From Planctomycetales bacterium (GTDB lineage Bacteria; Planctomycetota; Planctomycetia; Pirellulales; UBA7805): 6,756 bases of DNA. The stretch is from contig WVZU01000399.1 of the NCBI GenBank assembly GCA_011772275.1, positions 3,479 to 10,234 of the forward strand, in the 5' to 3' direction. This document shows, piece after piece, positions 1-6,063 of the stretch (within the stretch, counting starts at the first letter, position 1; each line of letters starts with the position of its first letter). Made by a program: the position numbers and the translations under genes. The notes under the pieces are model-generated. The model had not been told where the DNA came from. It was given only the letters and a program-made list of their open reading frames with translations, and did no database searches.

Positions 1-1219
1 GCAGGACACCCGCCGCGCCGCCCAAGAGGGAAAGCAGAATCGATTCCAACAATACGACGATCATCACTGTCGATCTTCCCGCGCCCAGAGCGCGCATCAC
101 GCCAATCTCACGGCTGCGGTCGTTCATGGAATTGTAAATGCTGACCATTACGCTGACCCCGGCAACCACAATCACCAGGATGGCCAGCACCAGCAGGATG
201 GATCGGACGTAGCCGACCAGGCCTTCGAACAGCTGAGCCACTTCGCGGGCGGGAAAGACCGCTTGGGCCATGCGACCCTTGTTGATTTGCTTGGATAATC
301 GCAGCCCATAGGCGTCATCGGCCAGTAGCAGGAGGATCGCGGTCACCTCGCGCTGTGCCTCGGGCAAAGGCGTGATTCCCGCTGGGGCTTGCTGCGGCGG
401 CGCTGCCTGTTCGGTCTTTTGGACAGCCAGCTGCGACAGATCCTTTTCACCCGCCGGCAGGGGCCCGTCCTGCGGGTCCTCAGCCTGACCGGCGCCAGCC
501 GGGGGGTCCATAACCAGGGCGTGGCCCCCGATCAAATAAAAGCCCTCCATGTTGACGAAGACGGCGCGATCGTTGGGCGTCCCGGTGGGCTCCAGGATAC
601 CCATCACTTCGAACAAGTCTTCCTCGTGAACGTGAGCATCCTCGTCGTCGGCCAGGCCGTGGGTGATCGGAAAGCGATCGCCCAGCTTGAGCCCCGTGCG
701 GCGCGCTGCGAAAGCGCCGATCACGGCCCCGTTGAATTCATGCTGCTGAAAATTCCTCCCTACGGCAAATTGGTACATTTTGGGCGTGCCGTCGTCCTCC
801 GCGCCGTAGCTAATCTTGTCAAACAAGTCGGGCGTCGTCCCGACCACGCGAAATTCGTAGTAGCTGTCGCCCAGGCAGTAGGGAACTGCGACTTTCACTG
901 CTGCGGCGTACTTACCGCGGACCGTATTGCCCCGCGCGTCTCGATACTCGGTAAACTGCTTGTAGAAATCCCACGGCAGGTTTTCAATCGGCTGGCTCAG
1001 ATGAAACACCGTGTTCATGACCAGTTGCAGTTTGCCACCCCGCGCGCCGACGATCAGATGATAACCCTGAGCCGCTTCCCCGAAGGATCGGGATATCACG
1101 CTATGGATCACCAGCACGACCACGACCAGGGCAACGCCCAGGGCCATCGATAATCCCGTCAGCCACGAAGATAAAGCGCGCTGTCGAAGGCTACGCCAGG
1201 CGATTTTCCAAAGACTCAT
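1..1219 (-). CDS. ABC transporter permease, FtsX/MacB/LolC-like (3' end beyond left edge)
   Basis: Inner-membrane subunit of a LolCDE/MacB-type ABC transporter; this class drives extrusion or periplasmic work rather than classic import. The 406 residues seen begin MSLWKIAWRSL. A first membrane helix (about 18-43) is followed by a large periplasmic domain of MacB-PCD type (about 45-330) with the motif GTPNDRAVFV (213-222), then a helix at about 337-361. After that comes the conserved cytoplasmic FtsX signature NDRSREIGVMRALGA (366-380) and the start of the next helix (383-400). At least one further helix should lie off the edge. A His/Asp/Glu-rich loop (187-201) and a Pro/Gln-rich insert (about 238-288) stand out. 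The ATG at 1219 directly precedes the basic, amphipathic start usual for the family; no clear Shine-Dalgarno site is seen. The gene lies 186 bp downstream of its likely ATPase partner. The substrate cannot be told from sequence. Confidence 0.9.
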   Translation of the reverse strand, partial: MSLWKIAWRSLRQRALSSWLTGLSMALGVALVVVVLVIHSVISRSFGEAAQGYHLIVGARGGKLQLVMNTVFHLSQPIENLPWDFYKQFTEYRDARGNTVRGKYAAAVKVAVPYCLGDSYYEFRVVGTTPDLFDKISYGAEDDGTPKMYQFAVGRNFQQHEFNGAVIGAFAARRTGLKLGDRFPITHGLADDEDAHVHEEDLFEVMGILEPTGTPNDRAVFVNMEGFYLIGGHALVMDPPAGAGQAEDPQDGPLPAGEKDLSQLAVQKTEQAAPPQQAPAGITPLPEAQREVTAILLLLADDAYGLRLSKQINKGRMAQAVFPAREVAQLFEGLVGYVRSILLVLAILVIVVAGVSVMVSIYNSMNDRSREIGVMRALGAGRSTVMIVVLLESILLSLLGGAAGVL

Positions 1220-1309
1220 GTGGCTGGTAACTTGTGGGTTAAGGATTCCAGGTCATGCGATGCTCAGGCGGCTGTCATCTGCCGCGGAACGCGAACGTAC
1301 CGTCCCGAA

Positions 1310-1339
1310 ATTTTATCCATCGTTTGGCTGCCGTCTCAA
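1310..1339 (-). promoter_or_regulatory. Possible sigma70-type promoter for the permease gene
   Basis: On the minus strand TTGAGA (1339-1334, five of six match to TTGACA) and TAAAAT (1315-1310, five of six match to TATAAT) are separated by 18 bp. Transcription would start near 1303, leaving an untranslated leader of about 83 nt before the permease ATG at 1219. The site would let the permease be made separately from the upstream ATPase. The assignment rests on consensus match only, and sigma factor preferences in this phylum are less well known. Confidence 0.35.
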
Positions 1340-1356
1340 AACGGTCTTTTCTTACC

Positions 1357-1376
1357 GCCCGCTTTGTGGTGCGGGC
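1357..1376. other. GC-rich stem-loop between ATPase and permease genes
   Basis: GCCCGC (1357-1362) and GCGGGC (1371-1376) form a perfect six-base-pair stem with an eight-base loop, 30 bp past the ATPase stop. Neither strand has a T-run after it, so it is not a normal intrinsic terminator. It could stabilise the 3' end of the ATPase message or partly attenuate read-through into the permease, but chance is possible at this GC content. Confidence 0.3.
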
Positions 1377-1405
1377 CTTACCCCGCCACCCTCCTTCCGG
1401 ATCCC

Positions 1406-2095
1406 TCACTCGGCAGCCGACCCCGCAACGCTCTTCCCCGCCCGGTTCATTTCTTCCAGGTTTTCTACGCGGTCGAACTGGCTGGAGACTGCCGGGTCGT
1501 GGGTGACGATAATCAGAGCCACGTTTTCCTCGCGGCAGGTGTCGCGCAACAGGTCGACGATTTGCTGTTGATGAGCGGCTCCGATGTTGGCCGTCGGTTC
1601 GTCGGCCAGCATCAGCGAGGGGCGGTTGGCCAGGGCCCGCGCCACGGCCACCCGTTGCTGCTCGCCCACCGAAAGCTGATTTGGCTTGTGGCTGGCCCGA
1701 TGGTCGACGTCCACGCGCTCCAGCAACTTTCTCGCTCGAGCACGATCCGACGCGCCGCGAGAAAAGGTCATCCCCAGCAGGACGTTTTCCAGTGCGCTGA
1801 AGGCTGGCAACAGGTTGAATGTTTGGAAAACGTAACCAATCCGCTCGGCACGAAACCGGTCCCGACCCGCCTCCGGCAGCCGAGTGATATCCAGCCCGTC
1901 GATCTCCACCGATCCCGCATCCGGATTGCTGATCCCGGCAATAATGTGCAACAAAGTCGTCTTCCCACTGCCGCTGCTGCCCAGCAGGACCATCTGCTGA
2001 CCAGTGGGAACTTCAAACTGCGGAATGTCCAGAATCGGCAGCGTGGAACCGTCAGGTTCGCGAAACGATTTGCGAATATTTGTCAGCAACAGCAT
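1406..2095 (-). CDS. ABC transporter ATP-binding protein, LolD/MacB-type
   Basis: Cytoplasmic ATPase of 229 aa that should power the permease encoded just downstream. Visible motifs in order: Walker A GSSGSGKTT (39-47), Q-loop Gln91 in YVFQTFNLLPAF, signature LSVGEQQRVAVARAL (141-155), Walker B LMLADEP (161-167) and H-loop His199 in VTHD. The size and the FQTFNLLP and LSVGE forms fit the LolD/MacB branch. The D-loop is unusual: after ADEPTAN the family normally has (L/I/V)D, but here it reads Ile171-Gly172, so the aspartate is missing. The reading frame stays open far upstream, into mutY, but ATG 2095 gives the normal N-terminus (MLLLTNIRKSF) and lies 65 bp after the mutY stop. An AAGGTG about 13 nt upstream is only a poorly spaced ribosome-binding site. 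Confidence 0.93.
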   Translation of the reverse strand: MLLLTNIRKSFREPDGSTLPILDIPQFEVPTGQQMVLLGSSGSGKTTLLHIIAGISNPDAGSVEIDGLDITRLPEAGRDRFRAERIGYVFQTFNLLPAFSALENVLLGMTFSRGASDRARARKLLERVDVDHRASHKPNQLSVGEQQRVAVARALANRPSLMLADEPTANIGAAHQQQIVDLLRDTCREENVALIIVTHDPAVSSQFDRVENLEEMNRAGKSVAGSAAE

Positions 2096-2160
2096 GGAAT
2101 GAATGTAACACCTTACAGGCGCTGAGCAAGAGCAAAACCACCTGGCACGGAAGGAGCCCA

Positions 2161-3324
2161 CTATGGTGCATACGCCCGGCGGCGGGGGTTGGTTCGTTGC
2201 CCCCTTGCCGCTTGACCGGCCGGCGGGGGGTGGCCGGCCACCAGGCCGGCCAGTTTGCGCCCGGTGCTGTTCAGCGGGTAGCTTGGCAACTGCTTCGGCC
2301 ACAGCCACTTCTGCGGGGAGATGTGTGGCTGGCTGGCGGCGTTCTCCACGTATGCCGCTTCGAAGCACTCCAGCGTAATGCGAAATCGAGTGACCCCGTG
2401 CTTGATGGTTTTCAGATGCCGATGTTCGGCCGCTATCACACCGGTCAGCCGGTGCACCTTGCGGGTCAGCTCGCCCGCCAGCGCCGCTGGATCCCCCGCA
2501 CTCAACGGTACACGGGGAAAATCCCACAGCCCCGACCAACGCTCGTCCGGCCCACAGCGGCGCAACAGGACGCGCCCCCTGCGGCGGATGATGACCGCCG
2601 CCTCACGAATCTCTTCGTAAGCCGTTTTCCTGGCAGCTTTAGGGATCTGGTCTTGCAGGCCGTGGGCGGCCGAGCCACACCAGGTGCGTACGGGACAAGC
2701 ATTGCAAGCCGGCGCCCGCGGTTTGCACACCAGGGATCCCAGTTCCATCAAGGCCTGATTGAACCGCCCCACGTCCTTCCGCGGTAGCAATGCCGCAGCC
2801 AAAGCCCACAGCGTGCGCTGCCCTGCCGCTGACCCGACATCGCCCCGGTAGGCCAGCAGCCGAGCCAGCAGGCGGGTGGTGTTCGCCTCCAGGATCGGTT
2901 CGCGGGCGTCAAACGCGATCGACAGGATCGCACCCGCCGTATAGGGGCCGATACCAGGCAACGTCCGCAACCGGTCAGGTTCGCGAGGAAGCTGGCCCCC
3001 AAATTCCGCAACAACCTGCTGGGCAGCTCGGTGCAGCTGCCGTGCCCGACGGTAATAGCCCAACCCCTCCCAGTGCCGCAGCACGTCCTGTTCATCGGCC
3101 GCCGCCAGGCTGGCGATGTTGGGAAACGAGCGGATAAACCGTTGGAAGTAGGGCCGGACCGTGCTGACCTGGGTCTGTTGCAACATGATCTCGCTGATCC
3201 AGACTTGGTAGGGCTCGCGCGAGCGGCGCCAAGGCAAATCACGAGCCTGCCGCTTGTACCAGGCCCGCAGCCGCCTGCGAAAATTGCTTCGCCAGCGTGT
3301 GTCCGTCAAAGAAGAAACAGACAT
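2161..3324 (-). CDS. mutY: A/G-specific adenine DNA glycosylase MutY
   Basis: Base-excision repair enzyme that removes adenine mispaired with 8-oxoguanine or guanine. The 387 aa are full length. The HhH-GPD core carries SEIMLQQTQV with catalytic Glu45, and a helix-hairpin-helix LPGIGPYTAGAI (122-133). It ends in a [4Fe-4S] loop with cysteines 200, 207, 210 and 216, spaced C-X6-C-X2-C-X5-C as in the family. A C-terminal NUDIX-like domain that recognises 8-oxoguanine spans about 238-345 (RWSGLWDFPR, 262-271; KHGVTRFRITLE, 308-319). At the position of the second catalytic residue (Asp138 of E. coli) there is Glu146, exactly 101 residues after Glu45 as in E. coli. The C-terminus after about 360 is a basic Pro/Arg-rich tail. 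ATG 3324 lacks a clear Shine-Dalgarno site but gives the expected N-terminus. An ABC transporter follows on the same strand. Confidence 0.96.
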   Translation of the reverse strand: MSVSSLTDTRWRSNFRRRLRAWYKRQARDLPWRRSREPYQVWISEIMLQQTQVSTVRPYFQRFIRSFPNIASLAAADEQDVLRHWEGLGYYRRARQLHRAAQQVVAEFGGQLPREPDRLRTLPGIGPYTAGAILSIAFDAREPILEANTTRLLARLLAYRGDVGSAAGQRTLWALAAALLPRKDVGRFNQALMELGSLVCKPRAPACNACPVRTWCGSAAHGLQDQIPKAARKTAYEEIREAAVIIRRRGRVLLRRCGPDERWSGLWDFPRVPLSAGDPAALAGELTRKVHRLTGVIAAEHRHLKTIKHGVTRFRITLECFEAAYVENAASQPHISPQKWLWPKQLPSYPLNSTGRKLAGLVAGHPPPAGQAARGQRTNPRRRAYAP

Positions 3325-3376
3325 GCGGAATCTGGCGCGTTGAGGTGGTCAAGCGGGGGAAAGGTTCATGACCGGG

Positions 3377-3405
3377 ATTCTAGCGCGCCGCTTGCGCGTC
3401 GACAA
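3377..3405 (-). promoter_or_regulatory. Candidate mutY promoter with inverted repeat in spacer
   Basis: On the minus strand TTGTCG (3405-3400, four of six to TTGACA) and TAGAAT (3382-3377, five of six to TATAAT) are separated by exactly 17 bp. The start of transcription would be near 3370, about 45 nt before the mutY ATG. The spacer contains CGCGC (3384-3388) and GCGCG (3394-3398), an inverted repeat with a five-base gap that could be an operator, though such GC repeats are common here. The -10 box overlaps the stop codon of the 27-codon ORF at 3380-3463. Confidence 0.45.
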
Positions 3406-3463
3406 GCAGCAGCATGGAGGCCGTGCCCTTTACAGGCTGGCCGGTTACCTCTTCAATGGTCAT
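3380..3463 (-). CDS. Possible 27-aa small protein or leader peptide upstream of mutY
   Basis: Short ORF starting MTIEEVTGQPVKG and ending DAQAAR, 55 bp upstream of mutY on the same strand. The reason to list it is the ribosome-binding site: AAGGAGGTG (3480-3472), the full complement of the 16S rRNA tail, lies eight bases before the ATG. It is the strongest Shine-Dalgarno site in the window, where most genes have weak ones. The peptide has no clear membrane helix beyond a short MLLLV stretch and no run of identical codons of the kind seen in amino-acid attenuators. It could be a leader peptide coupled to mutY, an independent small protein, or a chance ORF. I do not recognise it. Confidence 0.35.
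   Translation of the reverse strand: MTIEEVTGQPVKGTASMLLLVDAQAAR
3429..3457 (+). promoter_or_regulatory. Possible promoter for the plus-strand hypothetical gene
   Basis: TTTACA (3429-3434, five of six to TTGACA) and TTCAAT (3452-3457, four of six to TATAAT) are 17 bp apart. Transcription would begin near 3464, about 90 nt before the proposed GTG start at 3555. This is the best match I saw on the plus strand of the divergent region; it overlaps the 27-codon ORF on the other strand. Confidence 0.25.
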
Positions 3464-3466
3464 GCT

Positions 3467-3505
3467 ATCGCCACCTCCTTCTCCGGGCTTTCGCCGCCAG
3501 GCGAT
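3467..3505 (-). promoter_or_regulatory. Strong Shine-Dalgarno site enclosed in a possible stem-loop
   Basis: On the minus-strand transcript ATCGCC (3505-3500) can pair with GGCGAT (3472-3467), six base pairs, enclosing 27 nt that include nearly all of the AAGGAGGTG site and an inner GGC-GAAA-GCC hairpin. The arrangement would allow RNA folding to control access to the ribosome-binding site of the 27-codon ORF. It does not match a riboswitch class that I can recognise. Confidence 0.3.
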
Positions 3506-3554
3506 GGGTGTGCGCGGTTGCCTGCTCTTGAATCCCGCCAGGAAATGCCGACCT

Positions 3555-4073
3555 GTGGCCAAAAAAGGGCGTAAACCGAAACCGGCTGCCCGCCGGTCCG
3601 CGACAGAGGTCCGCGTCCGCCAGGTCCCGGCCGAAAACGAGTGGGAACTGCTGCACCCGCGGTGCGCGTTGGAGCGGACGGATGACATCCAAGAAGTGGA
3701 AACGATCCTGGCCGCCGACGAGAACGAGGTCGCCATGGACGAACTGCGGTGGCTGCTTTCCGGCTGCAGCGATTTCATCCAGGCACATCGGATGCTGGGG
3801 GAATTGGCCCTGGCGGCCGGCGACCTGTCGCTGGCCCGCGGACATTTTGGCTTTGCCTTTCATGCCGGGGCCAAAGCGTGGAAAAAAGCAGGCAAGCCGT
3901 CGCCCCTGCCCTACCGGCGACAAGCGAATCGCGATTTTTTCGAATCGGGGAAAGGATTGGTGCACTGCCTGCAGCAAGCCAAGAAACGCCAGATGGTCCA
4001 GGAAGTGGTGGAGGTGATGCTGGCCTGCGACCCGACCGATCCCCTGGCAGTTCGCCGGCTGGTCCAGACTTGA
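3555..4073 (+). CDS. Hypothetical protein with TPR-like helices
   Basis: 172 aa, cytoplasmic by appearance: no signal peptide or membrane helix. It has a basic N-terminus (AKKGRKPKPAARR), then a mostly helical stretch from about residue 44. Helices at 58-70, 74-88 and 91-107 (LARGHFGFAF) have the alternating small and large residues of tetratricopeptide-type repeats. The end, ACDPTDPLAVRRLV (157-170), resembles the terminal helix of TPR-like bacterial proteins. I do not know the family or its function. The frame is open from 3414, but 3414-3554 does not show the codon pattern of the rest, so GTG 3555 is preferred; AGGAA lies about ten bases before it. ATG 3504 would add 17 residues. The gene diverges from mutY and converges on the efflux channel gene, so no operon partner suggests a role. 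Confidence 0.75.
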   Translation: MAKKGRKPKPAARRSATEVRVRQVPAENEWELLHPRCALERTDDIQEVETILAADENEVAMDELRWLLSGCSDFIQAHRMLGELALAAGDLSLARGHFGFAFHAGAKAWKKAGKPSPLPYRRQANRDFFESGKGLVHCLQQAKKRQMVQEVVEVMLACDPTDPLAVRRLVQT

Positions 4074-4156
4074 TGCGAAGGCGACCGCCAGGCAACCGCG
4101 ATTCACGGCCCGGCCGAGTCGCAATTTCCCACACCCCCCAGGAACCTCTCCCTGGC

Positions 4157-4211
4157 GGGCTTGGCAAGCTACTGTCAAAAAAACCGATCAGCACAAAAGG
4201 TCGCCAAGCCC
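4157..4211. repeat. Perfect 9-bp inverted repeat around an A-rich loop
   Basis: GGGCTTGGC (4157-4165) and GCCAAGCCC (4203-4211) are exact inverted copies 37 bp apart. The interior holds a run of seven A on the plus strand and is much more AT-rich than its surroundings. Because the T-run of the minus strand is inside the loop rather than after the stem, it does not fit a standard terminator. Confidence 0.5.
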
Positions 4212-4224
4212 CTCCAGGCACTCC

Positions 4225-4261
4225 CCCCCGCCTTTCGGGGGCGGGTGACGTCATCGCCCGC
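4225..4261. other. Two adjacent GC-rich stem-loops
   Basis: CCCCCG (4225-4230) pairs with CGGGGG (4236-4241) over a five-base loop. Next to it GCGGGTGA (4241-4248) pairs with TCGCCCGC (4254-4261), including one G-U pair, over a five-base loop. An alternative stem, CCCGCC (4227-4232) with GGCGGG (4240-4245), excludes the second one, so the RNA could switch between folds. No T-run follows on either strand. Confidence 0.4.
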
Positions 4262-4298
4262 CGACCAGGCCAGCGGCCGCCTGAAGGTGGAACGACCG

Positions 4299-4333
4299 GC
4301 GGTTCGGCTTAGCGGAGACGCCCGGCGAACCGC
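4299..4333. repeat. Perfect 8-bp inverted repeat
   Basis: GCGGTTCG (4299-4306) and CGAACCGC (4326-4333) are exact inverted copies with 19 bases between them. This is the next-to-last element of the stem-loop cluster. It is not part of a recognisable tRNA. Confidence 0.4.
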
Positions 4334-4351
4334 AGACAGGCCCTCTCTGGC

Positions 4352-4384
4352 GACCGTCCCCTGACTGCGGGTGACGGTCCTTTT
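4352..4384 (+). terminator. Intrinsic terminator, plus strand
   Basis: GACCGTC (4352-4358) plus CCC (4359-4361) pair with GGG (4369-4371) and GACGGTC (4373-4379): a ten-base-pair stem with a single bulged T (4372) and a seven-base loop. It is followed by C and TTTT (4381-4384). The orientation ends transcripts from the hypothetical gene, although that gene stops 278 bp earlier. The T-run touches the stop codon of the convergent efflux gene, so it would also prevent antisense transcription into that gene. Confidence 0.65.
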
Positions 4385-6027
4385 CACGACCGGTTCGGTG
4401 CGGCGGGCCGCCCATTGGCCGGGGGCGCCAGTTCTTCCACGGGCTCGGGTGGGGGGAGGGAAACCGGGCGGCTCGGACCCAGCCGGATTTGCCAGCCACC
4501 GCCCAAGGCCTTGTAGACACGGATCAGGCTGATTGCGATATCGCCCTGGGTATTGGCCAGGTTGTCCTGCTGAATGACCAACGACTCCTGCAGGGAAAAA
4601 ACGCGGTTGAAGTCGACGGCCCCGTCACGATATTGGGTCAAAGCCAGCTCGACCGACCGCTCTGTCGCCCGCACCGCTCGCTGCAACGCCGCAAACCGCT
4701 GGCGGGCCCGCAGGAACTCGATCAACGCGTCCTCCACCTCCTGGTTGGCCAGCAAGACGGCATTCTCGTAGTTGACCACGGCCTGTTGGAAGAGGGCGTC
4801 CTGCACGCGAATGTTGTTACGGATCCGGCCGTAGTTGAGGATGTTCCAACGAATTCCGGGGCCGGTAAGAAAACCGGCCACGCTGCTGCCCTGGAACAAG
4901 TCACGCAAGTCGGCCGACTGGACGGTAAGACTGCCCACGATGTTGAAGGCGGGATACAAATCGGCCACCGCCACACCGATGCGGGCGCTTTGCGCCGCCA
5001 CCTCACGCTCGGCCCGCCGCACATCCGGCCGACGCCGCAAGAGTTCGGCCGGAATCCCCACGACAACTTCCGCCGGAGCCTCGGGAATCGGGGCCTGGTC
5101 GCCTAACAGATTCGCCAGATCGCGGGGCGGCATCCCCAGCAGGATGCAGAGGCGGTTGGCAGCCTGACGCCGCCGAGCGTCCAGGGCCGGTAAGGCCGCC
5201 TCCGTGTTCGCCAGCGTGGAACGCGCCTGCTGGACGTCCAGCTCTGTGGTCGCCCCGTTCTCAAATCGGACCTCGGCCAGTTCCAACGATCCCTGCTGGA
5301 TTTCGATGTTTTGCTGAGCAAACTTCAGACGCGTCTCGAACGTGCGATACTCCACATACGTCGCCGCCACGTCGCCAATCAACGTGACCAGCACACTGTC
5401 ATAGTCCTCAACCGTCGCATTCAGACTGGCATCGGCCGCCTCGATGTTCCGGCGAAAACGCCCCCAGATGTCCAGCTCCCAGGCCGCGTCAAATCCCACG
5501 TTCCACAAATTGGTCGTCCGGGGAATGCCAATGTTGCCCAAGTCGGGAGGAAGGTCTGTAAAACGACGGCTGGTGGAGGTGGTGCGACTGATCTGCGAAC
5601 GCTGGTATTCGCCAATCGCCTGTTGCTGCTGGGGAAAAAGACTGCCGCGGGCCACGCCCAATTGAGCCCGTGATTCCATGACCCGCAAGGCCGCTACCCG
5701 CAGCGGCAGGTTCTGCTGATAAGCCAGCTGGACCAGCATGTCCAGCGTGGGATCGTTCAGTGCCGTCCACCAGTGGCTGTGATCGACCGACCGGCTGACC
5801 ACGTGGGGATCCTGAGCGTCGATCCACTGGTCGGCCACGTGGGCCGCTGGCCGCTGGTAGTTGGGGCCGACCTTTAGGCCGTTCCGGAACCATTCCGCCA
5901 GGCTGGTGCCACCCAGTTGAGCACATCCCGAGAGGGCCGCCAGGCTGCACACTAGGGCCAGCCGGCAGAAGGAGAGGCCGCCGCCGGGGGGTCGAGCGGA
6001 GTGAAAAGACCACTTCCAAGGGGCCAT
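4384..6027 (-). CDS. Outer-membrane efflux channel lipoprotein (TolC/OprM/NodT family)
   Basis: Trimeric beta-barrel/alpha-tunnel protein that carries drugs, metals or other substrates from tripartite pumps across the outer membrane. 547 aa from ATG 6027, where GGAAG lies nine bases upstream; a TTG three codons earlier has no room for a ribosome-binding site. A signal peptide ends in the lipobox LSGC with the modified cysteine at residue 35, so the protein is lipid-anchored. VGPNYQRP (53-60) begins the mature core, typical of OprM/CusC. Two OEP repeats follow, roughly 95-290 and 310-510, the second opening with the diagnostic GIPAELLRRRPDVRRAE (324-340). A Pro-rich tail closes it. It is longer than the usual 460-490 aa because of an N-terminal spacer and this tail. 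No membrane-fusion or RND gene is visible; the MacB-like ABC transporter 3 kb away is a possible but unproven partner. Confidence 0.93.
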   Translation of the reverse strand: MAPWKWSFHSARPPGGGLSFCRLALVCSLAALSGCAQLGGTSLAEWFRNGLKVGPNYQRPAAHVADQWIDAQDPHVVSRSVDHSHWWTALNDPTLDMLVQLAYQQNLPLRVAALRVMESRAQLGVARGSLFPQQQQAIGEYQRSQISRTTSTSRRFTDLPPDLGNIGIPRTTNLWNVGFDAAWELDIWGRFRRNIEAADASLNATVEDYDSVLVTLIGDVAATYVEYRTFETRLKFAQQNIEIQQGSLELAEVRFENGATTELDVQQARSTLANTEAALPALDARRRQAANRLCILLGMPPRDLANLLGDQAPIPEAPAEVVVGIPAELLRRRPDVRRAEREVAAQSARIGVAVADLYPAFNIVGSLTVQSADLRDLFQGSSVAGFLTGPGIRWNILNYGRIRNNIRVQDALFQQAVVNYENAVLLANQEVEDALIEFLRARQRFAALQRAVRATERSVELALTQYRDGAVDFNRVFSLQESLVIQQDNLANTQGDIAISLIRVYKALGGGWQIRLGPSRPVSLPPPEPVEELAPPANGRPAAPNRS

Positions 6028-6063
6028 CAGGACCAACTTCCGTGTCGAGAGGGGAGAGGCAAC

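Larger units (their letters stand above)
4074..4383. other. Convergent intergenic region rich in stem-loops, no gene seen
   Basis: These 310 bp lie between the 3' ends of the hypothetical gene and the efflux channel gene. No frame shows a convincing protein. The region contains several inverted repeats in about 230 bp (listed separately), a run of seven A at 4177-4183, and the octamer palindrome TGACGTCA at 4246-4253. Its final stem-loop is an intrinsic terminator for the plus strand. No comparable terminator with a T-run was found for minus-strand transcripts arriving from the efflux gene. Confidence 0.6.

Noticed and set aside
389..1153. Plus-strand open frame of 254 codons
   Set aside because: It is antisense to the permease, whose translation shows family motifs; the plus-strand product has none.
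1220..2125. Plus-strand open frame of 301 codons
   Set aside because: Antisense to the ABC ATPase with all its motifs; low-quality protein composition.
2096..2539. N-terminal extension of the ATPase by 148 residues
   Set aside because: The extension overlaps mutY in another frame and is Gly/Arg/Pro-rich; ATG 2095 gives the standard ATPase start.
3414..3554. Upstream extension of the hypothetical protein by 47 residues
   Set aside because: The added part is Pro/Ser-rich, lacks the codon bias of the rest and has no ribosome-binding site.
3465..4178. Minus-strand open frame of 237 codons
   Set aside because: Antisense to the plus-strand hypothetical gene, whose codon pattern and helical protein are far more convincing.
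4177..4183. A7 run as a terminator T-run for the minus strand
   Set aside because: No stem lies directly upstream of it on the minus strand; it sits in the loop of the 9-bp inverted repeat.
4246..4253. TGACGTCA palindrome as a CRE-like operator
   Set aside because: It is an 8-bp match inside a larger stem-loop, and the element is eukaryotic; no bacterial regulator is implied.
4299..4333. tRNA- or attC-like element
   Set aside because: No cloverleaf or integron core sites are present around the inverted repeat, and no integrase gene is seen.
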